This document shows positions 34,567 to 44,013 of a stretch of 63,064 nucleotides of DNA, piece after piece. Numbering within the stretch: the stretch's first letter is position 1; the number at the start of each line of letters is the position of its first letter. The notes under the pieces were generated by a model. The model was given only the letters and a program-made list of their open reading frames with translations. It had not been told where the DNA came from and did no database searches. The stretch comes from an uncultured Lachnospiraceae bacterium (GTDB lineage Bacteria; Bacillota; Clostridia; Lachnospirales; Lachnospiraceae), in contig ONGY01000005.1 of assembly GCA_900317475.1 (NCBI GenBank), forward strand, positions 1 through 63,064. The letters run 5' to 3'. The translations under genes and the position numbers were made by a program.

Positions 34567-35988
34567 ATGCGCAAGACGAAAATAGTATGCACACTGGGAC
34601 CGGCAAGTGATGATGAAAACACAATGCGTGGGCTCATGCTCGCGGGCATGAATGTCGCGCGCTTCAATTTCTCGCACGGAACGCACGCCGAGCACAGAGC
34701 ACGTTTGAGTAAAATTCTGAAGCTCCGCCGTGAACTGAACCTTCCAATCGCGACCCTTCTTGACACGAAAGGACCGGAGATCCGCACCCGTGATTTCAAG
34801 GACGGAAAAGTCGTGCTGAAGGAAGGACAGAAATTCACCCTCACGACCGATGAGAAGGTCCTTGGCGATGAACACATCTGCTCCATCACGTACAAGGACC
34901 TGCCGCGGGACGTGAAGCCGGGGGCACAGATCATGATCGATGACGGACTCATCGGCATGCGGGTTGACTCCGTGGAAGGAAAGGAAATCCACTGCACGGT
35001 TCTCAATGGAGGACCGGTTTCGAATCACAAGGGAATCAACGTCCCGGGAACCGACCTCACGATGCCGTTCATCAGCGACCAGGACAGAGAAGACCTCATC
35101 TTCGGATGCGAGGAGGGCTTTGAATTTGTGGCCGCATCCTTTACAAGAACCGCGCAGGATATCCGCGACATTCGTAAGATTCTGAAGGAACACGGAAGCC
35201 ATGCGCTGATCATCGCGAAAATCGAGAGCGTGCAGGGCGTCACCAATCTGGAGGAGATTCTGAAGGAAGCGGACGGCGTCATGGTTGCCCGCGGAGATCT
35301 CGGCATCGAGGTGCCGCTCGAGGAAGTTCCGGTGCTCCAGAAGAGAATGATCAAGATGGCGGAGTCGATGGGAAAGATCTGCATTACAGCCACGCAGATG
35401 CTGGATTCGATGATCCACAACCCGCGTCCGACGAGAGCGGAAGCGACGGATGTCGCGAATGCAATTTACGACGGCACGACGGCCATCATGCTTTCGGGCG
35501 AGACCGCAGCAGGCAAGTATCCTGTTCTTGCCGTCAAAACGATGTCGACGATCGCGGAGCGCACGGAGAGGGATATCGATTATTACCGCCGGATGGTCCG
35601 CCGTTCCGTGAGCGGCGAGAAGCTCGACGTCACCGCTGCCATCTCCCATTCGGCCTGCACGATTTCCGAGGATATCCAGGCGAACGCGATCATCGCAGTC
35701 ACGATGTCCGGCTTTACGGCGCAGAGAATCTCACGGTTCAAGCCGAGCTGCCCGATTCTTGCGTGCTCCACGAAGAGCCGTGTGGCCTGCCAGACCAACA
35801 TTCTGTTTGACGTATATCCGCTGATCATTCCGGAAGAGGAGCGGGAAGATCAGCTCTTCGAGACAGCCATTCACCAGGCGCGTCTCGGCGGCTACATCAA
35901 GCCCGGCGACACAGTTGTTCTGACCGCGGGCGTTCCGCTCGGCGAATCCGGCAATACAAACATGGTGAGAGTCATTGAGGTGAAGTGA
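34567..35988 (+). CDS. pyk: Pyruvate kinase
   Basis: Pyk makes pyruvate and ATP from phosphoenolpyruvate. The 473-residue protein has TKIVCTLGPASDDENTM at the start, LDTKGPEIRT near residue 64, IIAKIESVQGV near residue 217, VARGDLGIEVPLEEV near residue 240 and ITATQMLDSMIHNPRPTRAE near residue 278. It lacks the extra C-terminal PEP-utiliser-like domain of some Firmicutes enzymes. ATG 34567 has AAAGGAG upstream. Confidence 0.97.
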   Translation: MRKTKIVCTLGPASDDENTMRGLMLAGMNVARFNFSHGTHAEHRARLSKILKLRRELNLPIATLLDTKGPEIRTRDFKDGKVVLKEGQKFTLTTDEKVLGDEHICSITYKDLPRDVKPGAQIMIDDGLIGMRVDSVEGKEIHCTVLNGGPVSNHKGINVPGTDLTMPFISDQDREDLIFGCEEGFEFVAASFTRTAQDIRDIRKILKEHGSHALIIAKIESVQGVTNLEEILKEADGVMVARGDLGIEVPLEEVPVLQKRMIKMAESMGKICITATQMLDSMIHNPRPTRAEATDVANAIYDGTTAIMLSGETAAGKYPVLAVKTMSTIAERTERDIDYYRRMVRRSVSGEKLDVTAAISHSACTISEDIQANAIIAVTMSGFTAQRISRFKPSCPILACSTKSRVACQTNILFDVYPLIIPEEEREDQLFETAIHQARLGGYIKPGDTVVLTAGVPLGESGNTNMVRVIEVK

Positions 35989-35995
35989 TCCGGCC

Positions 35996-36640
35996 ATGTC
36001 TCATAAAATATTCTGCCTGCTCGGGAAGAGCAGCACAGGAAAAGATAATATATTCAGCATTCTGATTGCGGACCCGCAGCTCTCGCTGCGGCGGCTCGTG
36101 ACTTACACGACGAGGCCAATCAGGACCGGCGAGGAGGAAGGACGCGAGTATCATTTTGTGTCGGAAGAGGAATATCGGCGGCTTGAGAATGCGGGGCTTG
36201 TCGTGGAGGAGCGCGCGTATCACACGGTCTATGGCCTGTGGCGGTATTTCACCGTGGCGGACGAGAACATCGACCTTACGGAATCGAGCTGCCTGACAGT
36301 GGGAACCCTGGAATCCTTTACGGCGCTTCGGGAGTACTGCAGAAAAAACTCTGGCAGGCCGGGTTTTGGCGCCGGGGAGAAGACCGTTGTTCCGCTTTAC
36401 ATCGAGGTTGCGGACGGCGAGCGGCTTAAGAGAGCATATCTGCGCGAAGAGCAGCAGGAGGAGCCCAAATATGTGGAGCTCTGCCGCCGGTTCGTGGCGG
36501 ACACGGCGGATTTTGCGCCGGAAAAACTGGCGGCGGCCGGCATCACGGACAGGGATACTTTTGAGAATCCGGACGGCAGGCTGGATGAGTGTATCCGGGC
36601 GCTGAAGAAGAGGATCGGGGAGATGGAGGAAGGTGCATGA
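35996..36640 (+). CDS. Guanylate kinase-like protein
   Basis: The 214-residue protein has a P-loop of the form GKSSTGKDNIF at residue 10, then RRLVTYTTRPIRTGEEEGREYHFVSEEEY, which resembles the GMP-binding region of guanylate kinase, and IDLTESSCLTV. It differs from the main Gmk by GKD instead of GKS/T and a longer end. In Lachnospiraceae this paralogue often precedes holB, as here (4-bp ATGA overlap). It may be a nucleoside monophosphate kinase of different specificity. Confidence 0.82.
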   Translation: MSHKIFCLLGKSSTGKDNIFSILIADPQLSLRRLVTYTTRPIRTGEEEGREYHFVSEEEYRRLENAGLVVEERAYHTVYGLWRYFTVADENIDLTESSCLTVGTLESFTALREYCRKNSGRPGFGAGEKTVVPLYIEVADGERLKRAYLREEQQEEPKYVELCRRFVADTADFAPEKLAAAGITDRDTFENPDGRLDECIRALKKRIGEMEEGA

Positions 36641-37737
36641 ATCATTTCTCCGATATCGTCGGTCAGGATGCAATACGGGATCATCTCCAGGATGCAGTGA
36701 AGACCGGCAGGATCTCACATGCTTACATTCTCGACGGACCGAAGGATTCAGGCCGCCATTTTATCGCGGGCATTTTTGCGGCCGCAGTGCAGTGTACGGA
36801 CATTCAGTCTGATCAAAATGGAATGCCGGAGCCCTGCGGCAGCTGCATTTCCTGTATTCAGGCTGATGCCGGGAGCCAGCCGGATATCATATATGTCCGC
36901 AGGAGGCCGAAGAACGGGAAAATCCCGCGGGTCCTTTCCGTGGAAGAGATCCGTCAGATGCGCGATGACGCGGCGGTAAAGCCATATGCGAGTGCCCGTA
37001 AAATCTACATTGTGGAAGACGCAGAGCTGATGAATACGCAGGCTCAGAACGCACTCCTCAAAACACTTGAGGAACCTCCGGCTTACGTTGTGATCATTCT
37101 GATTGCGGACGGCACGTCGCGCTTCCTGCCGACTGTCATGAGCCGCTGCATCACGCTCCATATGAAGCAGGTGCCGGAGGAGACGATGATTCGCTTTCTG
37201 ATGAAGGAGCGCGGCATCAGTGAGGAGAAGGCAAGGCTCTGCGCGAGTTTCGCCGTGGGAAATCTGGGGCGCGCCGTGAAAATCGCGGACGATCCGGACT
37301 TTGACAATCAGAGGAAGGATGCGGAGCAGATTCTCGCGGGGATAACCGAGATGTCATTTACGGATATTGTAAACATCGCAAACGACATTTTCCCGAAGAA
37401 AAAGGCGGGTGCGGACGAAAATGCGGCCGCAGGAGACGAGGGCAAAAAAAAGGAGAGCATTCACCATTTGCTGCCGGACTGTATCCCGCTCTGGTACCGG
37501 GACGTCTGCCGGCTCAAGGCAGGCGGCAGCACGGAAGGCCTGATCCTGTCGGACTGCGCGGAAAAGACCGGGAAAGCAGCGGACGAAATTTCCTATGAGG
37601 GAATCGAGCGCATTCTCAGAGAAATCAGTGAGTACCAGAGAGAACTCACGACGACCAGTCCGGAGACGGCGCTGCAGCTTCTTCTCGTAAAGATACGGGA
37701 CGAGCTGCGGGCGGCGGAAAAGGCAAAGAAAAAGTAG
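36637..37737 (+). CDS. holB: DNA polymerase III subunit delta'
   Basis: The delta' subunit is part of the clamp loader. The 366-residue protein starts MNHFSDIVGQDAIRDHL, has RISHAYILDGPKDSGR in place of a full Walker A, a zinc-finger CGSCISC near residue 66, KIYIVEDAELMNTQAQNALLKTLEEPP near residue 123 and the sensor segment TVMSRCITLH near residue 165. The P-loop GPKDSGRH lacks the GKT, as in non-ATPase delta' proteins. It precedes ricT, the usual Firmicutes order. Confidence 0.93.
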   Translation: MNHFSDIVGQDAIRDHLQDAVKTGRISHAYILDGPKDSGRHFIAGIFAAAVQCTDIQSDQNGMPEPCGSCISCIQADAGSQPDIIYVRRRPKNGKIPRVLSVEEIRQMRDDAAVKPYASARKIYIVEDAELMNTQAQNALLKTLEEPPAYVVIILIADGTSRFLPTVMSRCITLHMKQVPEETMIRFLMKERGISEEKARLCASFAVGNLGRAVKIADDPDFDNQRKDAEQILAGITEMSFTDIVNIANDIFPKKKAGADENAAAGDEGKKKESIHHLLPDCIPLWYRDVCRLKAGGSTEGLILSDCAEKTGKAADEISYEGIERILREISEYQRELTTTSPETALQLLLVKIRDELRAAEKAKKK

Positions 37738-37818
37738 CCGCCGGGAAAGTGTTTATTGTCTGCAGATGCGGGGAAATCGGTAAACCCTGCAGTTCTGCCA
37801 TTTCATGGAGGTTTATAG

Positions 37819-40206
37819 ATGTCAGAAGAAATAAATGAATTCGAAGAAAAACCGGCAGAGCCGGTTGTGTCAAAATTCAGCGAGACCGTCCACGACTCGG
37901 ACGGCACTGTGACGGCGGACGGGATTCTGCCCGAGACACCGGTAAGCTTTTATACCCCGGCGGAAGCGGATAAAGAAGGCGGGGATGGGGAGAAAAACAG
38001 TCCGGAGGACAGTACACCGGATGAAATTATCATCCCCGGATTTTCCGTGAGCGAGAATGGGACCGATATGAAGGTTTCCCCCGGCGAGCTTCCGCATGCG
38101 GAGATGCTTTCGTCTGAGAACAAAGCAAGCGAGTCCAAAGAGAACGAAATTTTCGCCGAAAATGAGACCTCCGTCGAAAATGAAATCTCCGAAGAGAATG
38201 AGATTTCCGGAGAGAATGATATCTCCGAAGAGAATGAAATTCTTTCGGATGACGATGAGACGGAAGACGGCAGAGAGAACAGTGCGCCTGTCGGAGACAG
38301 GGATGAAACGGATGACACGATCCTCGCGGAAGAAGACGGGGAGAGCACAAATGCCGCAGGCGGAGAAGATATTCTGGAAGAGAACGAAGAAAGCGGAGAA
38401 GAGAGCACAGAAGACGCGGAAGTTTTTGCGGCGGAAGTCGGGGCGCCTGCTTTCATTCGGGATGACCGATCCGATGCCGTCACGGCCCCGGAAGAGGAGA
38501 GGGAGGCACCTGCACCCCGCGGCGTGATCCCGGAAAATCCGCGTGAAGTCATCGGCGTGCGTTTCCGCAGTGCCGGAAAAATTTACTATTTCTCTCCCGG
38601 AGATCTTCGGATTCGCCGGGGCATGCATGTCATCGTGGAAACGGCTCGCGGTCTTGAATACGGCACGGTGGCGGGAAATCCGCTGGTTGTCACGAAAAAG
38701 CAGTTTAACAAACCCCTTCGCGTCGTGACGAGAATAGCGACGCCGGAGGATGACGCACGGCACATCGCAAACCGCGAGAAGGAGAAGACGGCTTACCGTA
38801 TCGCGCGGGAGAGAATCGAAAAGCACGGACTCGAGATGAAGCTCGTCTCCGCGGAATATACGTTTGACGGAAGTAAGATTATGTTCTACTTCACGGCGGA
38901 CGGGAGAATTGATTTCCGCGATCTTGTAAAGGACCTCGCGGGAGTATTTCGCACCCGTATCGAGCTCCGTCAGATCGGCGTGCGCGATGAGACAAGGCTT
39001 CTCGGCGGCTACGGTCCGTGCGGCAGGGAGCTCTGCTGCGCTTCATTCCTCAATGATTTCGCCCCGGTCTCCATCAAGATGGCCAAGGAGCAGAATCTTT
39101 CGCTCAACCCGGCCAAGATCTCCGGCGTATGCGGGAGACTGATGTGCTGCCTCAAGAACGAAGAGGAGACGTATGAAGAGCTCAACAAGAACCTGCCCGG
39201 CGTGGGCGATGAGGTGAAAGGCTCGGATGGCCTGATCGGTGAGGTCGAGTCGGTCAATGTCCTGCGCCAGACCATCCGAGCTATGGTGGATGTAGGGGAC
39301 GAGAAGGAAATCCATGAATACGGCGTGGGCGATTTTGAGATTACGCGAAAACGCCGCCGCGGAGACCGCCGTCACAAGATGCTCGACGGAGCAGGAGCCG
39401 AGAAGGCTGCAGCGGCCATGCACGGAGTGAAAAAGCCGCTCTCCACGGTCGCCGCGGCAGTGGCGGCAAAGCAGCGCGAGGAAGCGCAGAATGCCGGGAG
39501 TACGGATGCGTCCGGAAATGCTTCAACCGGTCCGGCACAGGCTTCCGGTTCCGCGCAGAGGCAGGGGGCTTCTCAGAGACCGGGGTCTATGCGGAATCCG
39601 GGCTCTGCAAGGATGTCCGATGCTCTGCACAGCCAGAGCGATCTTCCGAATGCGGACGGCCAGCCGGAAGGCAGCGGCGAGGGAACGCAGGAGGAGAGAG
39701 GCGCAAGAAGGCGCCCGAACAGACGGCGCGGACGCGGCAATACCCCGGGTAATAACCCGGGTAATACCCCGGGCAATAACCCGGGTGACAATAACCGCCC
39801 GGGCAGCGCTTCCGCAGAGGAATCGCCGAAGCGCCCGGAGGATAAGAGCCGCGAGGAACGCCCCGCCCGCCGCGAAGGCCGTGAAGGCAGAAAGAGAGAC
39901 GGCAGAGGCCGCGAGCAGATAAGGGAAAACCCGGATTCCGGTGCAAGAGAACAGACCGGTTCTGCGCAGGATGGACGCGGTCCTTCCCGCGCGGGCGAGA
40001 ATCCGGAAAATAATCTCTCTGAAGAGCATCGGGAGAATGGTCAGCGCAGACACCGCAGACACGGCCGCAGAAACGGCGGCGGTTCAAATAGCGGAGCTGT
40101 CAGAGAGGGCACAGAAGTTGGAAGCCGGCCGGAAGGCGGCACCGGTGAGAACGGCAGAAATTCCGGAAACGGCGGAAATGCCGGAAATACCGCGGCAAAG
40201 GAATAA
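37819..40206 (+). CDS. ricT: RicT (YaaT/PSP1-domain) with very long N- and C-terminal extensions
   Basis: The core (about 240-512) is RicT: EVIGVRFRSAGKIYYF, GLEYGTVAGNPLVV, then the cysteine motifs GGYGPCGRELCC near residue 400 and CGRLMCCLKNEEETYEEL near residue 440. RicT belongs to the RicA-RicF-RicT Fe-S complex that affects RNase Y cleavage. The protein has 795 residues instead of about 280-300. The first 235 are acidic, with units like EENEISGENDISEENE. The last 280 are Arg/Gly/Asn/Pro-rich, with NTPGNNPG repeats, RRRPNRRRGRG and HRRHGRR. The tail looks RNA-binding-like. It follows holB and is read into the next genes. Confidence 0.9.
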   Translation: MSEEINEFEEKPAEPVVSKFSETVHDSDGTVTADGILPETPVSFYTPAEADKEGGDGEKNSPEDSTPDEIIIPGFSVSENGTDMKVSPGELPHAEMLSSENKASESKENEIFAENETSVENEISEENEISGENDISEENEILSDDDETEDGRENSAPVGDRDETDDTILAEEDGESTNAAGGEDILEENEESGEESTEDAEVFAAEVGAPAFIRDDRSDAVTAPEEEREAPAPRGVIPENPREVIGVRFRSAGKIYYFSPGDLRIRRGMHVIVETARGLEYGTVAGNPLVVTKKQFNKPLRVVTRIATPEDDARHIANREKEKTAYRIARERIEKHGLEMKLVSAEYTFDGSKIMFYFTADGRIDFRDLVKDLAGVFRTRIELRQIGVRDETRLLGGYGPCGRELCCASFLNDFAPVSIKMAKEQNLSLNPAKISGVCGRLMCCLKNEEETYEELNKNLPGVGDEVKGSDGLIGEVESVNVLRQTIRAMVDVGDEKEIHEYGVGDFEITRKRRRGDRRHKMLDGAGAEKAAAAMHGVKKPLSTVAAAVAAKQREEAQNAGSTDASGNASTGPAQASGSAQRQGASQRPGSMRNPGSARMSDALHSQSDLPNADGQPEGSGEGTQEERGARRRPNRRRGRGNTPGNNPGNTPGNNPGDNNRPGSASAEESPKRPEDKSREERPARREGREGRKRDGRGREQIRENPDSGAREQTGSAQDGRGPSRAGENPENNLSEEHRENGQRRHRRHGRRNGGGSNSGAVREGTEVGSRPEGGTGENGRNSGNGGNAGNTAAKE
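39741..39788 (+). repeat. Twelve-base tandem repeat in the ricT tail
   Basis: Four units of the form AATACCCCGGGT/AATAACCCGGGT run in tandem and encode N-T-P-G N-N-P-G repeats. Each unit is palindromic at CCCGGG, so the array may slip during replication. Confidence 0.8.
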
Positions 40207-40210
40207 AGCT

Positions 40211-40334
40211 TACGGTCCTGCATCAGCAGGACCGGTCTTGCTAATGCAAGACCGGTACACCGCAGCATGAGCGCGTGAGGACATCTCACGCGCCGGCTGC
40301 CGCATTCGGCAAAACCGGATTCCCGGATTTTGCC
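40211..40334 (+). repeat. Palindromic repeat, multi-hairpin copy before the methyltransferase gene (copy C)
   Basis: Four stems follow each other: GGTCCTGC/GCAGGACC (40214-40233), ACCGGTCTTGC/GCAAGACCGGT (40231-40256), GCGCGTGAG/CTCACGCGC inside CGCAGC/GCTGCC (40261-40301), and GGCAAAA-CCGG...CCGG-A-TTTTGCC (40308-40334). The last stem and the preceding GCCGGCTGCCGCATTC match the other copies. The first stems have different sequence but similar position. GGGACGGGGTAGAACA and the ATG follow at once. Confidence 0.85.
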
Positions 40335-40350
40335 GGGACGGGGTAGAACA

Positions 40351-41151
40351 ATGGCAAACACAGAAAAGGAGCCTGTCCGCGTCCTGCCCGGTGAACGGAT
40401 TGACGATCTGCAGCGGAATCACCTCCGGATCATCCAGAATCCGGATAAATTCTGCTTCGGAATGGATGCCGTCCTCCTCACGGGCTTTGCGGCCGGTGCA
40501 GGGTCGGATGAAAAAAGAGGCAGCCAGTTCCGCCTTTCCCCGTGGGAGGGTGCAAAAGTCCTGGACCTCGGGACAGGAACGGGAATCATCCCGATTCTTC
40601 TCAGCGCCAAAACGAATGCTTCGCATTTCACCGGACTTGAAATCCAGCATGAGAGTGCGGACATGGCAGAGCGCAGTGTGCGCATGAATGGCCTTGAGGA
40701 TCGGATTTCGATCCGCGAGGGAGATATCCGGCAGGCAGAAACGTATTTCGGAGCGGAGAGTTTTGACGCTGTGACGAGCAATCCGCCGTACATGGCAGGC
40801 GGGCGGGCGCTCACCAATCCGGATTCACCGATGGCCATCGCACGGCATGAGATCTGCTGCACCCTTTCCGACGTCGTATCTTCCGCGTCAAAACTCCTGC
40901 GGAGCGGCGGACGGTTCTATATGGTGCACCGGCCGGAGAGAATGGCGGAGATCTTTGAGAATCTGCGGAAATACCGGCTTGAGCCGAAGCGGATGCAGCT
41001 TGTGTATCCGTACGTGGACCGGGAGGCCAACATGGTGCTCTTCGAGTGCGTAAAGGGCGGAAAACCGGGGCTTTGCACGGAGAAGCCGATCATCGTCTAT
41101 GAAAAGCCGGGGGTCTACCGCCGGGAGATCTACGATATTTATGGATACTGA
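40351..41151 (+). CDS. Class I SAM-dependent methyltransferase, tRNA1(Val) (adenine37-N6)-methyltransferase-like
   Basis: The 266-residue protein has an N-terminal RIDDLQRNHLRIIQNPDKFCFGMDAVLL, typical of TrmN6/YfiC-like proteins. The SAM loop VLDLGTGTGIIPILL lies near residue 70, and the amino-methylating motif SNPPYM near residue 147. It probably methylates an adenine in tRNA. ATG 40351 follows GACGGGGTAGAACA, directly downstream of a palindromic repeat. rsmI follows 15 bp later, a pair common in Firmicutes. Confidence 0.88.
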   Translation: MANTEKEPVRVLPGERIDDLQRNHLRIIQNPDKFCFGMDAVLLTGFAAGAGSDEKRGSQFRLSPWEGAKVLDLGTGTGIIPILLSAKTNASHFTGLEIQHESADMAERSVRMNGLEDRISIREGDIRQAETYFGAESFDAVTSNPPYMAGGRALTNPDSPMAIARHEICCTLSDVVSSASKLLRSGGRFYMVHRPERMAEIFENLRKYRLEPKRMQLVYPYVDREANMVLFECVKGGKPGLCTEKPIIVYEKPGVYRREIYDIYGY

Positions 41152-41166
41152 GCAAAAGGAAGCGGT

Positions 41167-42060
41167 ATGACTTTTTCAAAGGATTACGGTACGTTATATC
41201 TCTGTGCCACGCCCATCGGCAATCTCGGTGATATCACGCAGCGTGTGCTCGATACACTGAGGAGCGTCGATGTGATTGCGGCGGAGGATACGCGAAACAC
41301 GAAGAAGCTGCTCGCCCATTTTGATATTCACACTCCGCTCACAAGCTATCACGAGTTCAATAAGTTCGACAAGGCGGAGGAGCTGATCCGGGAGCTTAAG
41401 GAGGGCAGAAACATCGCCTGCGTAACCGACGCGGGGACGCCGGCAATCTCCGATCCGGGGGAAGTGCTCACGCGCCGCTGCATCGAGGAAGGCATCCGCG
41501 TGACGTCACTTCCGGGAGCCTGCGCGCTGATCACGGCACTGACGCTTTCTGGAATGAAGGCAAGGCGGTTTGTGTTCGAGGGCTTCCTGCCGGATGACCG
41601 GACAGACAGAAAGGAGAGGCGCAGAATCCTTTCGCAGCTCGAAAACGAGGAGCGGACGATTATTCTTTACGAGGCACCGCACCATCTGAAGGGCACGCTC
41701 AGCGAGCTTATGGATCATCTGGGCGGAGAGAGAAAAATCACGGTCTGCCGCGAACTCACGAAGAAATTCGAAGAGGCTGTGCCGGAAACGCTGGGAGACG
41801 CGGTGCGTTTTTACGAAGAAAATGAGCCGCGCGGCGAGTATGTGCTGGTCATTGAAGGGGCAGAGCCCGGAACGGCAGAAAAGAAAAAACAGGAAGCCTG
41901 GAAATCGATGACCGTCCCGGAGCATGTCGCGCTGTATGAGGCGCAGGGACTGCCGCGGAAGGATGCAATGAAAAAGGCGGCAGAGGACCGGGGGATCTCA
42001 CGGCGTGATATTTACGCAGAGCTTCTTAAGGACGGGAACGCCGGAGATCATGAAAAATAA
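41167..42060 (+). CDS. rsmI: 16S rRNA (cytidine1402-2'-O)-methyltransferase
   Basis: RsmI methylates C1402 of 16S rRNA in the P site. The 297-residue protein has the tetrapyrrole-methylase fold: LYLCATPIGNLGDITQRVLD at the start, AAEDTRNTKKLL near residue 38, VTDAGTPAISDPG near residue 88, SLPGACALITAL near residue 116 and FEGFLP near residue 137. It is co-transcribed with the methyltransferase before it. Confidence 0.96.
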   Translation: MTFSKDYGTLYLCATPIGNLGDITQRVLDTLRSVDVIAAEDTRNTKKLLAHFDIHTPLTSYHEFNKFDKAEELIRELKEGRNIACVTDAGTPAISDPGEVLTRRCIEEGIRVTSLPGACALITALTLSGMKARRFVFEGFLPDDRTDRKERRRILSQLENEERTIILYEAPHHLKGTLSELMDHLGGERKITVCRELTKKFEEAVPETLGDAVRFYEENEPRGEYVLVIEGAEPGTAEKKKQEAWKSMTVPEHVALYEAQGLPRKDAMKKAAEDRGISRRDIYAELLKDGNAGDHEK

Positions 42061-42080
42061 GTAAATTCGCCAAGAATGCG

Positions 42081-42109
42081 TTGTGGACAAAATCCATTTG
42101 TGATATAAA
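42081..42109 (+). promoter_or_regulatory. Promoter of pckA
   Basis: TTGTGG (42081-42086), 17 bp, TATAAA (42104-42109). Confidence 0.6.
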
Positions 42110-42124
42110 GTAGGTGCGTTATTT

Positions 42125-42144
42125 CATTAACAATCAAGTTAATG
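42125..42144. promoter_or_regulatory. Inverted repeat in the pckA leader, possible operator
   Basis: CATTAAC (42125-42131) and GTTAATG (42138-42144) form a perfect dyad about ten bases after the predicted transcription start. This is a typical place for a repressor site. Confidence 0.4.
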
Positions 42145-42172
42145 ATTCGACATAAATGGAGGTAGATTTACG

Positions 42173-43792
42173 ATGTCAAATGTTGATTTAACAAAGTACG
42201 GCATTACCGGTACTACCGAAATCATCTACAACCCTTCCTACGAGAAGCTGTTTGAAGATGAAATGGATCCGAACCTTACCGGTTACGCAAAGGGACACCT
42301 TTCCGATCTTGGCGCGGTTGATGTTTTCACTGGTGAATTCACCGGCCGTTCTCCCAAGGATAAGTACATCGTCATGGATGAGAATTCCAAGGACACCGTA
42401 TGGTGGACCACTCCGGAATATCCGAACGATAACCATCCGGCAAGCGAGGAGCAGTGGGCAGCCTGCAAGGAGATCGCAAGAAAGGAGCTCTGCAATAAGA
42501 AGCTCTATGTCGTAGATGCATTCTGCGGCGCAAACAAGGATACCCGCATGGCAGTCCGTTTCATCGTCGAGGTTGCATGGCAGGCACACTTCATCCGCAA
42601 CATGTTCATTAAGCCGACCGCTGAGGAAGAGAAGAACTTCGAGCCGAATTTCGTTGTTTACAACGCTTCCTTCGCAAAGGTTGACAATTACAAGGAACTC
42701 GGCCTTCGTTCCAGCACGGCCGTTATGTTCAACATCACTTCCCGTGAGCAGGTCATCATCAACACCTGGTACGGCGGAGAAATGAAGAAGGGTATGTTCT
42801 CCATGATGAACTATTACCTTCCTCTGAAGGGCATCGCTTCGATGCACTGCTCCGCAAACACCGATATGGAAGGCAAGCACACCTCCATCTTCTTCGGCCT
42901 GTCCGGAACCGGCAAGACCACTCTTTCCACCGATCCCAAGAGACTCCTCATCGGCGATGATGAGCACGGCTGGGATGACGAAGGCGTCTTCAACTTCGAG
43001 GGCGGCTGCTACGCAAAGGTTATCAACCTCGACAAGGATGCAGAGCCGGATATCTACGGCGCAATCCGCAGAGACGCTCTTCTTGAGAACGTAACCATTG
43101 ATGATGCAACCGGAAAGCTTGATTTCGCTGACAAGAGCCTTACCGAGAATACTCGTGTTTCCTATCCGATCGATCACATCGAGAAGATCGTTCAGAAGGT
43201 AACCGGCGGTGTCTCTCACGGCCCGGCTGCTGAGAATGTCATCTTCCTTTCCGCTGATGCATTCGGTGTTCTTCCGCCTGTTTCGATCCTTACTCCTGAG
43301 CAGACGAAGTACTACTTCCTGTCCGGATTCACGGCAAAGCTCGCAGGAACCGAGCGAGGCATCACTGAGCCCACTCCTACCTTCTCCGCTTGCTTCGGCC
43401 AGGCATTCCTTGAGCTTCATCCGACCAAGTACGCAGAAGAGCTTGTAAAGAAGATGCAGAAGTCCGGAGCAAAGGCATACCTTGTTAACACTGGCTGGAA
43501 CGGAACCGGCAAGCGTATCTCCATCAAGGATACCCGCGGAATCATCACCGCAATTCAGACCGGCGCAGTTGATAAGGCTCCTACGAAGAAGATCCCTTAC
43601 TTCGGATTTGAAGTACCGACCGAGCTTCCGGGAGTTGATCCGGCAATCCTTGATCCCAGAGACACCTACAAGGATGCTTCCGAGTGGGATGCAAAGGCAA
43701 AGGATCTGGCTGCAAGATTCCAGAAGAACTTCAAGAAGTATGAGGGCAATGAAGCAGGCAAGGCTCTTGTCGCCGCAGGCCCGCAGCTCTGA
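42173..43792 (+). CDS. pckA: Phosphoenolpyruvate carboxykinase (ATP)
   Basis: PckA interconverts oxaloacetate and phosphoenolpyruvate with ATP/ADP; in rumen and gut anaerobes it often fixes CO2 towards succinate. The 539-residue protein has [12 protein letters not shown] near residue 57, the kinase loop [16 protein letters not shown] near residue 242, [24 protein letters not shown] near residue 262, and [11 protein letters not shown] near residue 445. Codon use is biased (GTT, CTT, GCA, AAG), as in other strongly expressed genes here. A GGAGGTAG ribosome-binding site and its own terminator are present. Confidence 0.97.
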   Translation: MSNVDLTKYGITGTTEIIYNPSYEKLFEDEMDPNLTGYAKGHLSDLGAVDVFTGEFTGRSPKDKYIVMDENSKDTVWWTTPEYPNDNHPASEEQWAACKEIARKELCNKKLYVVDAFCGANKDTRMAVRFIVEVAWQAHFIRNMFIKPTAEEEKNFEPNFVVYNASFAKVDNYKELGLRSSTAVMFNITSREQVIINTWYGGEMKKGMFSMMNYYLPLKGIASMHCSANTDMEGKHTSIFFGLSGTGKTTLSTDPKRLLIGDDEHGWDDEGVFNFEGGCYAKVINLDKDAEPDIYGAIRRDALLENVTIDDATGKLDFADKSLTENTRVSYPIDHIEKIVQKVTGGVSHGPAAENVIFLSADAFGVLPPVSILTPEQTKYYFLSGFTAKLAGTERGITEPTPTFSACFGQAFLELHPTKYAEELVKKMQKSGAKAYLVNTGWNGTGKRISIKDTRGIITAIQTGAVDKAPTKKIPYFGFEVPTELPGVDPAILDPRDTYKDASEWDAKAKDLAARFQKNFKKYEGNEAGKALVAAGPQL

Positions 43793-43857
43793 TTGAAGAA
43801 GCTCTGTACAGCCTGATACAGGCATAACGGAAGAGCTGAACATCATCTTAAGTTCAC

Positions 43858-43891
43858 GCCCCCGCCATGGTTTCATGGCGGGGGCTTTTTC
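43858..43891 (+). terminator. Intrinsic terminator after pckA
   Basis: GCCCCCGCCATG (43858-43869) pairs perfectly with CATGGCGGGGGC (43874-43885), then TTTTTCG. Confidence 0.92.
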
Positions 43892-44013
43892 GTATCCGGG
43901 TATCCGGCGTTCTTCCGGTCCGGCGGCTGTAAATGTCATTTTCCTTTCCGGTCGGGGCGCCTGCCTTCTTTTGGGAGTTTCTCTCATCCCCGGCATCGTG
44001 TAAAATAGGATCC

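Noticed and set aside
39741..39788. Short tandem repeats that could suggest a CRISPR array
   Set aside because: Units are 12 bases without spacers and lie in the ricT coding frame. No cas genes are present.
42188..43996. A 602-codon minus-strand frame
   Set aside because: It is the shadow of pckA, whose motifs, codon bias and terminator are decisive.
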